A stretch of 41,812 nt of DNA, from assembly GCA_035565975.1 (NCBI GenBank), contig DATMRT010000037.1, positions 1 through 41,812 of the forward strand, in the 5' to 3' direction. Shown piece by piece: positions 9,950 through 18,604 of the stretch. Position 1 is the stretch's first letter, and each line of letters opens with the position of its first letter. The notes beneath the pieces were generated by a model. The model did not search any database. It was not told the origin of the DNA and worked only from the letters and a program-made list of their open reading frames with translations. A program made the translations under genes and the position numbers. This DNA comes from Ga0077530 sp035565975 (GTDB lineage Bacteria; Pseudomonadota; Alphaproteobacteria; Rhizobiales; Hyphomicrobiaceae).

Positions 9950-11392
9950 ATGGACAAGAAAGTGATCACGCTCCTCAAGAACCAGTGCTTCATCGACGGC
10001 AAATGGGTCGGCACGCCCGAGATTCCCGTCACCAACCCGGCGACCGGCGAGGAAATCGCCAAGGTGCCGCGCCTCGGCACCGCCGAGACCAAGCAAGCGA
10101 TCGATGCCGCAGAGAAGGCCTTCCCGGCCTGGAGCAAGCTGCTCGCCAAGGAGCGCTCGGCCATCCTGCGCAAGTGGTTCGACCTTCAGGTCCAGCACGC
10201 CGACGAGCTGGCGCTGCTGCTGACGAGCGAGCAGGGCAAGCCGCTCGCCGAAGCGCGCGGCGAGATCATCTACGGCGCCTCGTTCACCGAGTTCTACGCC
10301 GAGGAAGCCAAGCGCATCTACGGTGAGACCATCCCGAGCTTCAAGCAAGGGAGCCGTATCGTCGTTATCAAGCAGCCGCTCGGCGTCGTCGGCGCGATCA
10401 CGCCGTGGAACTTCCCGCACGCGATGATCACGCGCAAGGTCTCGCCCGCATTGGCAGCCGGCTGCACGGTCGTCGTCAAGCCCGCGACCGAGACCCCACT
10501 CACCGCGCTCGCGCTTGCCGAGCTTGCGCGTCAGGCCGGCATCCCGCCGGGCGTGTTCAACGTCATCACGGGCAAGTCCGCCGAGATCGGCAAGGAGCTG
10601 ACGACGAGCCCCAAGGTGCGCGGGATCACGTTCACCGGCTCGACGGAGATCGGCAAGGTGCTCATGGAGCAGGCGGCCTCGACCATCAAGAAGGTCGAGC
10701 TGGAGCTCGGCGGCAACGCGCCCTTCCTCGTGTTCGACGATGCCGATATCGACAAGGCCGTCGAAGGCGCCATGGCCTCGAAGTATCGCAATGCCGGCCA
10801 GACCTGCGTGTGCGCCAACCGCCTGCTCGTGCAGGAAGGCGTCTATGACGAGTTCGTCACCAAGCTCGCCAAGGCTGCCGCAGCCATGAAGGTCGGCGAC
10901 GGCACCGAGACGGGGGTCGTGCAGGGCCCGCTCATCAACAAGGCCGCCATCGACAAGGTCGAGGAGCACATCGCCGACGCCGTGTCGAAGGGCGCCAAGA
11001 TCGTCACCGGCGGCAAGCGCCACAAGCTCGGCGGCACCTTCTTCGAGCCGACGGTGCTCTCGGATGTCACCTCCGACATGAAGTTGACGCGCGAGGAGAC
11101 GTTCGGCCCCGTCGCACCGGTCTTCAAGTTCAAGGCCGAGGAGGAGGGCATCGCCATGGCGAATGCCACCGAGTTCGGGCTCGCGTCGTACTTCTACGCG
11201 CGCGACATCGGTCGCGTGTGGCGCGTCGCCGAAGGCCTCGAGTACGGCATGGTCGGCATCAACGAGGGCATCATCTCGACCGAGGTGGCGCCGTTCGGCG
11301 GCGTGAAGGAGTCCGGTCTCGGCCGCGAAGGCTCCGCCCACGGCATCGATGGCTTCGTCGAGATGAAGTACATGCTCATGGGTGGGCTGTAA
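9950..11392 (+). CDS. gabD: NAD(P)-dependent succinate-semialdehyde-type dehydrogenase (GabD-like)
   Basis: This aldehyde dehydrogenase oxidises an omega-semialdehyde to the acid, typically succinate semialdehyde to succinate in GABA breakdown. The product has 480 residues, the usual GabD length. The transition-state Asn154 is in TPWNFPHA, the general base Glu252 in ELGGNAPF, and the nucleophile Cys286 in GQTCVCANR; the second Cys two residues later is typical of GabD. The start ATG has a strong ribosome site (AGGAGG). No GABA transaminase of class III is nearby; a class IV aminotransferase follows at 11680. Glutarate- or sulfoacetaldehyde-type substrates remain possible. Confidence 0.9.
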   Translation: MDKKVITLLKNQCFIDGKWVGTPEIPVTNPATGEEIAKVPRLGTAETKQAIDAAEKAFPAWSKLLAKERSAILRKWFDLQVQHADELALLLTSEQGKPLAEARGEIIYGASFTEFYAEEAKRIYGETIPSFKQGSRIVVIKQPLGVVGAITPWNFPHAMITRKVSPALAAGCTVVVKPATETPLTALALAELARQAGIPPGVFNVITGKSAEIGKELTTSPKVRGITFTGSTEIGKVLMEQAASTIKKVELELGGNAPFLVFDDADIDKAVEGAMASKYRNAGQTCVCANRLLVQEGVYDEFVTKLAKAAAAMKVGDGTETGVVQGPLINKAAIDKVEEHIADAVSKGAKIVTGGKRHKLGGTFFEPTVLSDVTSDMKLTREETFGPVAPVFKFKAEEEGIAMANATEFGLASYFYARDIGRVWRVAEGLEYGMVGINEGIISTEVAPFGGVKESGLGREGSAHGIDGFVEMKYMLMGGL

Positions 11393-11419
11393 GAAGCCGG
11401 CGCCACCAGCGCGACCTGT

Positions 11420-11463
11420 CCCCTCTCCCCGCCCTTTGCGGGGAGAGGGTTAGGGTGAGGGGC
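11420..11463 (+). repeat. REP-like palindromic element, copy 1
   Basis: A perfect 12-bp stem, CCCTCTCCCCGC/GCGGGGAGAGGG (11421-11432 and 11438-11449), encloses a five-base loop. It is followed by the tail TTAGGGTGAGGGGC. A second, inverted copy lies 31 bases further on. It could also end transcription after the dehydrogenase gene, though no T run follows. Confidence 0.75.
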
Positions 11464-11494
11464 GGCGACATACTCCTCCGTCGAACAAGCTCCC

Positions 11495-11538
11495 GCCCCT
11501 CATCCCGACCTTCTTCCCGTAAGAACGGGGAGAAGGGG
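11495..11538 (-). repeat. REP-like palindromic element, copy 2 (inverted)
   Basis: The reverse complement aligns along its whole length with copy 1. The tail GCCCCTCATCCCGA comes first, then an imperfect stem CCTTCTTCCCGT/ACGGGGAGAAGG with one mismatch (11509-11520 and 11525-11536). The two copies form an inverted pair. Confidence 0.72.
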
Positions 11539-11679
11539 AAGTGGAGTTGCACGGCGAGGAAAGCACCAAAACAATAAAGAACGGGGGTTCGGGGGTGTCC
11601 CCCGAGCGGGTCATAGGTCGGCAGCCCTGTTCGCGTCGAAGACGCGAGCGCACAGAGACGTCAGAGGGAAACATCCAAC

Positions 11680-12633
11680 ATGGCCGAACGCAGCAACGTC
11701 CGCGTCGCGTGGTTCAACGGCGAATTCATGCCCGAGAGCGAGGTGCGCATTCCGTTCCGCGACCTGAGCTGGGTCTATGGCGACGGCTGCTTCGACATGA
11801 CCCGCAGCTTCCACCACAAGCTCTTCAAGGTGAAGGAGCACGTGGACCGCCTCTACCGCTCGCTCAAATATCTCCGCATCGATCCGGGCTTCGGCCCCGA
11901 GCGTATGGTCGCGCTGACGGAAGAGCTTTTCGAGCGCAATCGTCACCTGCTCGGACCTGACGACGACTACTGGATCGGCCAGCGCATCAGCCGCGGCGTC
12001 AAGGACGTGCCCGGCGACAACCTCGACTACCACGGCCCGAACGTCGTGCTGGAATGCGCGCCGCTGCCGCTCGTGCAGCGTGCGAAACTCTTCAAGGAGG
12101 GCATCCGCGTGATCGTGCCCTCGCATCGCCGCACGCCGCCCGAGTCACTCACGCCGCGCGCCAAGACACACAATTACCTCAACATGATCGTCGCCAACCA
12201 GGAAGTGCAGAGCGCCGATCCCGAGGCGTGGGCGGTGCTGCTCGACACGAATGGCAATCTCGCTGAAGGCATGGGGTCGAACATCTTCACGGTGCGCGAC
12301 GGTCAGGTGCTCACGCCGCGCGAGAAATTCGTGCTGCCGGGCGTCAGCCGCCAGACGGTGATCGATCTCGCACGCGAGGAAGGCATTCCGGTCGCCGAGG
12401 CCGACATCGACCTGTACGACAGCTACGTCGCCGACGAGATGTTCCTAACCTCGACGTCGCTCTGCATCTGCCCGGTGACGAAGATCAACGGCGTCGACAT
12501 CGGGCCGGCAGGTCAGGTCTGGGGACCGGTCACCAAGCGTCTCGCCGATGCCTACAGCCGTTATGTCGGCTACGACTTCGTCGCCCAGTACCTCAAGCGC
12601 TATCAGGAAGGCATGCAGGCACGAGCTTTTTAG
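11680..12633 (+). CDS. Class IV (branched-chain / D-amino acid type) PLP aminotransferase
   Basis: This is a fold-type IV pyridoxal-phosphate aminotransferase. The product has 317 residues. The PLP-binding Lys162 is in PRAKTHNYLNM, Glu196 in LAEGMGSNIF binds the cofactor nitrogen, and the phosphate-binding segment appears as LTSTSLCICPV. The N-terminal FRDLSWVYGDGCFD motif is typical of the family. It could act on branched-chain amino acids, D-amino acids or (R)-amines; the sequence alone does not decide. It follows the GabD-like gene after a pair of REP-like elements, so it probably has its own promoter. The ATG at 11680 is preceded by GAGGGAAAC. Confidence 0.88.
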   Translation: MAERSNVRVAWFNGEFMPESEVRIPFRDLSWVYGDGCFDMTRSFHHKLFKVKEHVDRLYRSLKYLRIDPGFGPERMVALTEELFERNRHLLGPDDDYWIGQRISRGVKDVPGDNLDYHGPNVVLECAPLPLVQRAKLFKEGIRVIVPSHRRTPPESLTPRAKTHNYLNMIVANQEVQSADPEAWAVLLDTNGNLAEGMGSNIFTVRDGQVLTPREKFVLPGVSRQTVIDLAREEGIPVAEADIDLYDSYVADEMFLTSTSLCICPVTKINGVDIGPAGQVWGPVTKRLADAYSRYVGYDFVAQYLKRYQEGMQARAF

Positions 12634-12855
12634 TTGCCGCGGGCTGCTGGGAAGAGGTGCTTCGCAACCATACCGCGGTGCTATGCCCGCGACGGCAGAC
12701 GCGACAGCTCGGCATGTAACGCAGCGGGCTGCATTTTCTTTAGGACGGCCTAGCGGCCGGCGCGCAGTCGCGCGCTCATGAAGTGGTGCTGCGACGCTGC
12801 CGCGAGCACGAGTGGTCCCTTCGCGGCGGCATACTCGAGCGTCTCAGAATTGGCC

Positions 12856-12896
12856 GCCCCTCACCCCGTCCCTCTCCCCGCGAAGAGCGGGAGAAG
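12856..12896 (-). repeat. REP-like palindromic element, copy 3
   Basis: It has the same layout as copy 2: tail GCCCCTCACCCCGTCC, then a stem TCTCCCCGC/GCGGGAGA with one bulged C around a five-base loop. It has the same orientation as copy 2, 1.3 kb away on the other side of the aminotransferase gene. Confidence 0.65.
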
Positions 12897-12995
12897 ATCT
12901 CGCGCCTACCCCACGCACAATATTTCGACCGCATGGGAGCGGAGTGCTGTTTCAATTGGCAAAACCTATCGTCTCATCGGCTAGTAATTGGAACC

Positions 12996-13009
12996 ATCCT
13001 GTGTAGGAT
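12996..13009. promoter_or_regulatory. Candidate operator before the tau-type ABC operon
   Basis: ATCCT-GTGT-AGGAT is a perfect inverted repeat 40 bases before the start codon at 13050. It is short and could be chance; no regulator gene is adjacent. Confidence 0.25.
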
Positions 13010-13049
13010 TGTCGGGCTCGAAGCCAGTGCCTGCATAGGAGACGACCAA

Positions 13050-14060
13050 ATGAAGCCGACAACGAGACTAGCCTTCTCGCTGCCGATGATTTTAGCCGCC
13101 GCTATCGGAACCGCGAACGCCCAGACCAAGGAAGTGACGATCGCCCACCAGGACATGATCGTTCCCTATCGGGTTGCACAAGCAGCAGGCGCGATCGAAA
13201 AGGCCACCGGCTACAAGATCTCCTGGAAGCAGTTCGCCGGCGGCGGTGACGTGATCAAGGCCATGGCATCTGGCCAGGTGCCGCTCGGCGAGGCCGGTTC
13301 GAGCCCGATTACGGCTGCCGTGGCTCAGGGCATCGACATCCAGCTCATCTGGATCCTCGACGATATCAACAACGCCGAGCAGCTCATCGCCTCGAACAAA
13401 TCGGGCATCACGTCGCTTGCCGGCCTCAAGGGCAAGAAAGTCGCAACGCCCTTCGTCTCGACGGCGCACTATCAGCTCCTGTTTGCGCTCAACAAGGCGG
13501 GCGTGAACCCGAAGGAGATCCAGATCCTGAACCTCAGGCCGCCGGAGATCGCCGCCGCCTGGGAGCGCGGCGACCTGGACGCGACGTTCATCTGGGAGCC
13601 CGTGCTCTCCAAAGTGAAAGCCGACGGCAAGGTCATCATCTCCGCCGCCGACGTCGGCAAGCAGGGCGCCCCGACGTTCGACGGCATCATGGTCAATCGC
13701 GACTGGGCTGCGAAGAACAAAGACTTCGTCACAGCGTATGTGAAGGCTCTCGCCGCGGCCGATGCGGACTACCGTGCCAATCCCGGCAAGTATGCCGCCG
13801 GCTCGGAGAACGCCGCGACCATCGCCAAGGTTGTCGGCGCAAAGGCCGAGACCGTACCCGCCGTCCTCAAGGACTACGCGTTCCCGACGGCCGCCGAACA
13901 GGCCTCCGACAAGTGGCTCGGCGGTGGCGCCAAGGGCGGCGCTGCCCAGGCGCTCGCCAACACCGCGAAGTTCCTGCTCGAGCAGAAGCGCATTACCGAG
14001 ATCCCGAAAGACTTCGGCAAATTCGTCAATCCCGAGTTCGCCGCCGCGGCAGCGAAGTAA
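13050..14060 (+). CDS. Taurine/sulfonate/nitrate-type ABC transporter, periplasmic binding protein
   Basis: This is the periplasmic solute receptor of an ABC importer. The product has 336 residues. A signal peptide ends at Ala24 (ANA, then QTKEV). The mature part has the NMT1/TauA fold: KEVTIAHQDMIVPYRVAQAAGAIEK, then GDVIKAMASGQVPLGEAGSSP and ERGDLDATFIWEPVLSKV. These match taurine-type receptors most closely to my eye. The frame is open upstream, but ATG 13050 follows AGGAG and starts the signal peptide. It is followed by the ATPase (34 bases) and permease genes. The ligand is not proven: taurine, another sulfonate, or a small amine are possible. Confidence 0.9.
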   Translation: MKPTTRLAFSLPMILAAAIGTANAQTKEVTIAHQDMIVPYRVAQAAGAIEKATGYKISWKQFAGGGDVIKAMASGQVPLGEAGSSPITAAVAQGIDIQLIWILDDINNAEQLIASNKSGITSLAGLKGKKVATPFVSTAHYQLLFALNKAGVNPKEIQILNLRPPEIAAAWERGDLDATFIWEPVLSKVKADGKVIISAADVGKQGAPTFDGIMVNRDWAAKNKDFVTAYVKALAAADADYRANPGKYAAGSENAATIAKVVGAKAETVPAVLKDYAFPTAAEQASDKWLGGGAKGGAAQALANTAKFLLEQKRITEIPKDFGKFVNPEFAAAAAK

Positions 14061-14094
14061 GAAGGCGAACCGAGACGCAGGACCGAGAGGCTTC

Positions 14095-14910
14095 ATGGTG
14101 ACGATGACACGGCCCGCCGCCGAGCGGCGGTCCGCCAACGCCACGCTCAATGTGCAGGACCTCTCGGTCCGATACGCCACCCGCGACGGGATTGTCGAAG
14201 CCCTGTCGCACGTGGACCTCGACATGAAAGCCGGCGACTTCGTCGTCGCAATCGGCGCCTCGGGTTGCGGGAAGACGACGCTTCTCTCCTGCATGGCCGG
14301 CTTTCTCACGCCTTCCGACGGCGAGATCCTGCTCGACGGCGCGCCCGTCGACGGACCGGGTGCCGACCGTGGCGTCGTCTTCCAGAAGCACGCGCTCATG
14401 CCCTGGCTGAACGTCCTCGACAATGTCGCGTTCGGCCCGAAGATGCGCGGCGTCGCGAAGGAAGAGCGCTACGCCATCGCGCGCGAGAAGCTCGGACTCG
14501 TCGGCCTTGGCGACTTCGCCGAGAAGATGATCTACGAGCTTTCGGGCGGCATGCAGCAGCGCGTCGGCATCGCCCGAGCACTCGCCTCCGACCCGGAAGT
14601 GCTGCTCATGGACGAACCGCTCGGCGCGCTCGACGCACTCACGCGCGAGCAGGTGCAGGAGCTGATCCTCGACGTGTGGCACCGCACGGGCAAGATGGTG
14701 TTCTTCATCACGCACTCCGTCGAGGAGGCGATCTTCCTCGCGACAAGGCTGATCGTGATGACCCCGCGCCCCGGCAAGATCGAGAAGACCTACGATCTCG
14801 ACTTCGGCCGCCGCTACATCGAGACAAAGAATGCGCGCCAAGTGAAGGCGAGCTCGGATTTCATCGCCATGCGCGAGCAGGTTCTGAGCGACATCCAGCG
14901 CCGTGACTGA
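14095..14910 (+). CDS. Taurine/sulfonate/nitrate-type ABC transporter, ATP-binding protein
   Basis: This ATPase powers the importer. The product has 271 residues. Walker A is GASGCGKT (54-61), the signature LSGGMQQ (149-155) and Walker B VLLMDEP (169-175), followed by LGALDALTREQ and the switch His in FFITHSVEEAIFLA; the latter is characteristic of the TauB/SsuB/NrtD branch. ATG 14095 follows GAGAGG. An ATG nine bases later is also possible. The 3' end overlaps the GTG that could start the permease gene. Confidence 0.92.
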   Translation: MVTMTRPAAERRSANATLNVQDLSVRYATRDGIVEALSHVDLDMKAGDFVVAIGASGCGKTTLLSCMAGFLTPSDGEILLDGAPVDGPGADRGVVFQKHALMPWLNVLDNVAFGPKMRGVAKEERYAIAREKLGLVGLGDFAEKMIYELSGGMQQRVGIARALASDPEVLLMDEPLGALDALTREQVQELILDVWHRTGKMVFFITHSVEEAIFLATRLIVMTPRPGKIEKTYDLDFGRRYIETKNARQVKASSDFIAMREQVLSDIQRRD

Positions 14911-14926
14911 GGGGAGACTGCCCACC

Positions 14927-15769
14927 ATGGCCGTGAGCGAAGCCACGAGCGCATCAGCCGCGCCTCCCCGCCGCGTCCGCACCAGCCGCTATCGCGTGCT
15001 CGGCGAAGGCTCAACACTCGCCATCAACATTGTGACCATTGCCGTTCTTCTCGGCTCATGGTGGGTCGCGACGCACATGGGCTGGGTCAGCCGCCTGTTC
15101 CTGCCGAAGCCCGAAGCGATCTGGAGCGCATTTATCCAAGCGCTCAACGGCGAGCTCGATGATGCGTCCCTCTGGGGGCATTTCGCTGCCAGTATGAGCC
15201 GCGTCTTCGGCGCGTTCGCGCTTGCTGTCGCGCTCGGCATTCCCATCGGCATCCTGATGGGCACGAGCCGCATTGCCCGCGGCATCTTCGATCCGCCCAT
15301 CGAATTCTACCGGCCGCTGCCGCCGCTCGCCTATCTGCCGCTCATGATCGTCTGGTTCGGCATCGGCGAGGAGTCGAAGATCATCCTGCTTTTCCTTGCG
15401 ATCTTCGCCCCGGTCGTCCTCGCCGCGCGGGCAGGCGTGCGCTCCGTCTCTCAGGAGCAGATCCAGGCGGCGCTTTCCATGGGTGCTTCGCTGCCGCAAG
15501 TCATTCGCCACGTCATCATGCCGGGTGCGCTCCCGGATATCCTGGTCGGCTTGCGCATCGGCATGGGCGTCGGCTGGACGACGCTTGTCGCGGCCGAGAT
15601 GGTCGCGGCCGACGCCGGCCTCGGCAAGATGGTCTTCAATGCCTCCAACTTCCTTCGGACCGATGTCGTGATCCTCGGCATCCTGCTTATCGGGTTTGTC
15701 GCCTTCGCCTTCGAGCTGCTCATGCGCGCCTTCGAGCGTTGGGCCGTGCCCTGGAAGGGGAAGATTTAG
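14927..15769 (+). CDS. Taurine/sulfonate/nitrate-type ABC transporter, permease
   Basis: This is the inner-membrane channel subunit. The product has 280 residues from ATG 14927, which has GGGGAG ten bases upstream; an in-frame GTG at 14903, overlapping the ATPase stop, is the alternative. There are about six helices. The cytoplasmic coupling loop, QIQAALSMGASLPQVIRHVI, has the EAA-type pattern that docks on the ATPase. RPLPPLAYLPLMIVWFGIG is typical of TauC/SsuC proteins. It closes the three-gene transporter operon. Confidence 0.92.
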   Translation: MAVSEATSASAAPPRRVRTSRYRVLGEGSTLAINIVTIAVLLGSWWVATHMGWVSRLFLPKPEAIWSAFIQALNGELDDASLWGHFAASMSRVFGAFALAVALGIPIGILMGTSRIARGIFDPPIEFYRPLPPLAYLPLMIVWFGIGEESKIILLFLAIFAPVVLAARAGVRSVSQEQIQAALSMGASLPQVIRHVIMPGALPDILVGLRIGMGVGWTTLVAAEMVAADAGLGKMVFNASNFLRTDVVILGILLIGFVAFAFELLMRAFERWAVPWKGKI

Positions 15770-15938
15770 CTACTGAATGCGCTTCTAATGGCGCCACACG
15801 GCATTATGAAGCCTGCCGATATTCTTATGTGCGCCAATGCACCCTCAAATGTTGCTGCGTCGCTGAAGTTTGATGTGCTATTTTTGGTAAAAGTCCCCGG
15901 CATCGCGTGCGGTATCGATCCCGCAGGAGTACAGTTCC

Positions 15939-17153
15939 TTGGTCCAGATCGCTCGCGAATATGCACTCTCCCGTCGGCGGCCAGTTCCGTGCCTGTCGGA
16001 CAACGAACGCCAGCTCGTGGGCGAAGTCGAAGATCTGAAGCATCTGCACGCGCTCAGCCTTCGCCTCGCAACCAATCAAGCGCTTCCTGACGTACTCAAA
16101 GACGTGCTGCGCACGGCGGCAGATCTGGTCGCGGCACCGCTCGGTTCGGTCCAGCTGCTGACGCCCGCGGGCGATCTCGGCATGATCGGTCAGGTCGGGT
16201 TTGGCGAAAGCATCCTCGACACATTTTCGACCGTCCGCCTCGACGATTGCACGACCTGCTCCGAGGCTTTGACACGCAGATCGCGCGTCATCGTGCCTGA
16301 CTTGCGCACGGACCCGAAATATACGGAGATTGCAGCGGCACTCAGATCCTATGGGGCGGTTGCCGCTGTCTCGACTCCTGTTCTCGACAGTGGCGGCAAC
16401 GTGCTCGCCATGTTTTCGGTCTACTGGCCCGAGGAGCACGAGCCTGACGATCGGGAGCTGAGAGCCCTCGATCTGTGCGCCGAACTCGCCGGCCGGCATG
16501 TCGAACGCAATGCCGCCGCCAAGGCACTGCGCGATCGACAGACGTTGCTGATGCGCGAGCTTGCCCACCGGGGGAAAAATCTTGTCTCGGTTGTTCGGGC
16601 TATAGCTGCTCGCTCGCTCAGCGGCGATCGGACGCTCGACGAAGCCCGCGAGGTGTTTATCGGGCGGTTGCAAGCTCTCGCCAATACGTATGATACGCTG
16701 ACCGATGAGACGCCCGAAAGCGCGCCGTTGCATGAAATCGTATCCGCGAGCCTCAACTCGCTCAGCGACCGAACCGAAGTCCGCGGTCCCGTGGTTGCGG
16801 TTCATGCCAAGACGGCGCAAACACTTGCACTCGTGTTCCACGAACTGACGACAAACGCTGCAAAATATGGATCTCTGTCCGTTGAAACGGGCCGTATCGA
16901 CGTCACGTGGGAGCTGACGCGGCACGGCCGCGACGACACGTGGTTCAAGCTCGCGTGGATCGAAAGCGGCGGGCCGCGCGTCGCTCCACCTGCGCGCAAA
17001 GGGTTTGGCTCGGCCATCATCACATCGGTCGTCGGCCAGGAGCTGAATTGCCAGCCGGCAATGGACTACGCGGAAGATGGCTTCCGATATCGCTTGGAAT
17101 GCTCATTGAGTGCTCTCACGGGCGCGCGCGAGGAGCTTCCTGCGCCCACGTGA
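15939..17153 (+). CDS. Orphan sensor histidine kinase, GAF domain plus HWE kinase domain
   Basis: The product has 404 residues and no membrane segment, so it is a cytoplasmic sensor. A GAF domain spans about 40-190. The HWE-type kinase core follows: phosphoacceptor His210 in RELAHRGKNL, then HELTTNAAKYG (His301, Asn306) and the W-x-E signature (Trp340, Glu342), with GFGSAII as the glycine-rich loop. The start is TTG 15939, supported by AGGAG nine bases upstream and by the lack of an in-frame ATG nearby. Many alphaproteobacterial HWE kinases feed light, redox or general-stress pathways. No response regulator lies beside it, so its partner is elsewhere. The GAF ligand is unknown. Confidence 0.9.
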   Translation: MVQIAREYALSRRRPVPCLSDNERQLVGEVEDLKHLHALSLRLATNQALPDVLKDVLRTAADLVAAPLGSVQLLTPAGDLGMIGQVGFGESILDTFSTVRLDDCTTCSEALTRRSRVIVPDLRTDPKYTEIAAALRSYGAVAAVSTPVLDSGGNVLAMFSVYWPEEHEPDDRELRALDLCAELAGRHVERNAAAKALRDRQTLLMRELAHRGKNLVSVVRAIAARSLSGDRTLDEAREVFIGRLQALANTYDTLTDETPESAPLHEIVSASLNSLSDRTEVRGPVVAVHAKTAQTLALVFHELTTNAAKYGSLSVETGRIDVTWELTRHGRDDTWFKLAWIESGGPRVAPPARKGFGSAIITSVVGQELNCQPAMDYAEDGFRYRLECSLSALTGAREELPAPT

Positions 17154-17301
17154 GCCGCGCCGCCCACGACCCTGACGTCTGCATCGATCGCCAGGATGAG
17201 CGCACGCGCCGGCTCTCCCCGCGCATCCCAGACCTTCCCGATACCGCCTTGACTGCCCGCACAGCGCTGCCAAGGTGACCGCCTCACATACGCGGGGTCC
17301 G

Positions 17302-18576
17302 ATGATACAGGCATCACTTGCCGCCAGCCTCGCGCGGAGGCTGCCATTCTACTATGGCTGGGTGATCCTCGGCGTCGTGTGCTGCGTATCGATTGCACGC
17401 ATCGGCCCAGCCGTCGCAACGCTGTCCGTGTTCGTCGGCCCGATGACGGCGGAGTTCGGCTGGTCGCGTACCGAGATTTCGGGCGCCGTCTCACTTGGCG
17501 GCATTCTGGCCGCCATCACATCCCCGATGCTCGGCTCGTTCCTCGACCGCAAGGGGCCGCGCACCATTCTTCTCATGGCGGTTCTGACGACGGGCATCAC
17601 CATCCTGCTGCTCTCGCAGATCGGCAATCTGGCCGCGTTCTATCTGCTCTTCTGCATTGCGCGCATGAACTTCGCCGGCCCGTTCGATCTCGGCACGCTC
17701 GGCGCCGTGGTGAACTGGTTCGTTGCGCGGCGCCCACTTGCATTTGCGATGGCAATGGTGGGGCAAACGGTCGGTCTGACGGTAATGCCGCTCATCGCGT
17801 TCGGAGCGATGGCGCATGGCGGCTGGCGTGCGGGTTGGATTGCGGTTGGTCTGACCGTGCTCGCCGTAGGATTTCTGCCGACGTGGCTGTTCATGGTCGG
17901 GCGACCGGAAGAACTGGACCTTGCGCCGGATCAGGCAGAGGCAGGCACGGCTACAAAGCCAGCAGAAGCGGCTGAAATCGAGCCATCATTCACGCGATCC
18001 GAGGCGCTCGCCACCTCCACTTTCTGGCTGCTCGCCATATTCACCATGCTGGTTTGGCCGGTCCAGGCAGGTGTCAGCTTGCACCAAGCCGTCCATTTTA
18101 CCGAGCGCGGCATGAGCCTGAGCGCCGCGGTGACCGGCGTCACGATCTTCTCGGTGTCATCCGGCGTCGCTGCCCTCCTTCTCGGGCTGATACTGCGCCG
18201 CATTGGCGTGCGCATCGGCCTCATTCTCGCGGCTTGCGGCATGGCGATCGGCGCGCTCTTCATCGAGAACGTGTCGAAGCCTAGCGATGTGGTGCTGGCT
18301 GGATGTATCTTCGGTTCATCACTCGGCGCGCTGCATACCTGCCTTCCCGTGGCCTGGGCGGACTATTTCGGCCGCAGGAACTTCGGGGCCATCCGAGGGA
18401 TCGCCCTGACGATCCAGGTGACTGCCCAGGCCGCGGGGCCGCTGCTCTCCGGGGTGCTGCGAGACTGGACCGGAAGTTACACAGCCTCGCACATGACATT
18501 CGCCGCGCTCGCCGGCATCGCTATCCTGATCGCCTGCCTCATCAAGGCGCCGAGGCCTCCGATCCGCGCCGCGTGA
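17302..18576 (+). CDS. MFS transporter, monocarboxylate/oxalate-formate antiporter-like
   Basis: This is a 12-helix major facilitator carrier of about 424 residues. The first helix begins FYYGWVILGVVCCVSIAR, as in the OFA/monocarboxylate branch of the superfamily, and the loop between helices 2 and 3 reads GSFLDRKGPRT, the usual MFS motif A form. A hydrophilic central loop (about 205-230) is rich in Ala and Glu. The ATG at 17302 follows a GGGG; an in-frame GTG at 17275 has no ribosome site of its own. It ends 28 bases before the convergent formamidase-type gene. The substrate is probably a small organic anion, but this is inference. Confidence 0.88.
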   Translation: MIQASLAASLARRLPFYYGWVILGVVCCVSIARIGPAVATLSVFVGPMTAEFGWSRTEISGAVSLGGILAAITSPMLGSFLDRKGPRTILLMAVLTTGITILLLSQIGNLAAFYLLFCIARMNFAGPFDLGTLGAVVNWFVARRPLAFAMAMVGQTVGLTVMPLIAFGAMAHGGWRAGWIAVGLTVLAVGFLPTWLFMVGRPEELDLAPDQAEAGTATKPAEAAEIEPSFTRSEALATSTFWLLAIFTMLVWPVQAGVSLHQAVHFTERGMSLSAAVTGVTIFSVSSGVAALLLGLILRRIGVRIGLILAACGMAIGALFIENVSKPSDVVLAGCIFGSSLGALHTCLPVAWADYFGRRNFGAIRGIALTIQVTAQAAGPLLSGVLRDWTGSYTASHMTFAALAGIAILIACLIKAPRPPIRAA

Positions 18577-18604
18577 AGGCGACGGATCTGGGCAGTCGGC
18601 AACG

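Larger units (their letters stand above)
12634..13049. other. Intergenic region before the tau-type ABC operon
   Basis: These 416 bases hold no convincing gene. They contain REP-like copy 3 (12856-12896), a direct repeat AATTGG at 12954-12959 and 12986-12991, and the short inverted repeat at 12996-13009. The last 100 bases are less GC-rich than their surroundings and probably hold the promoter of the transporter operon. Confidence 0.5.

Noticed and set aside
9755..11341. A 528-codon open frame antisense to the GabD-like gene
   Set aside because: It mirrors a well-supported aldehyde dehydrogenase, has no ribosome site, and its composition (many His, Asp, Leu, Gly) is typical of antisense frames in GC-rich genes.
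11420..12896. A CRISPR array made from the repeated palindromes
   Set aside because: There are only three copies, irregularly spaced and in mixed orientation, without spacers of constant length or cas genes.
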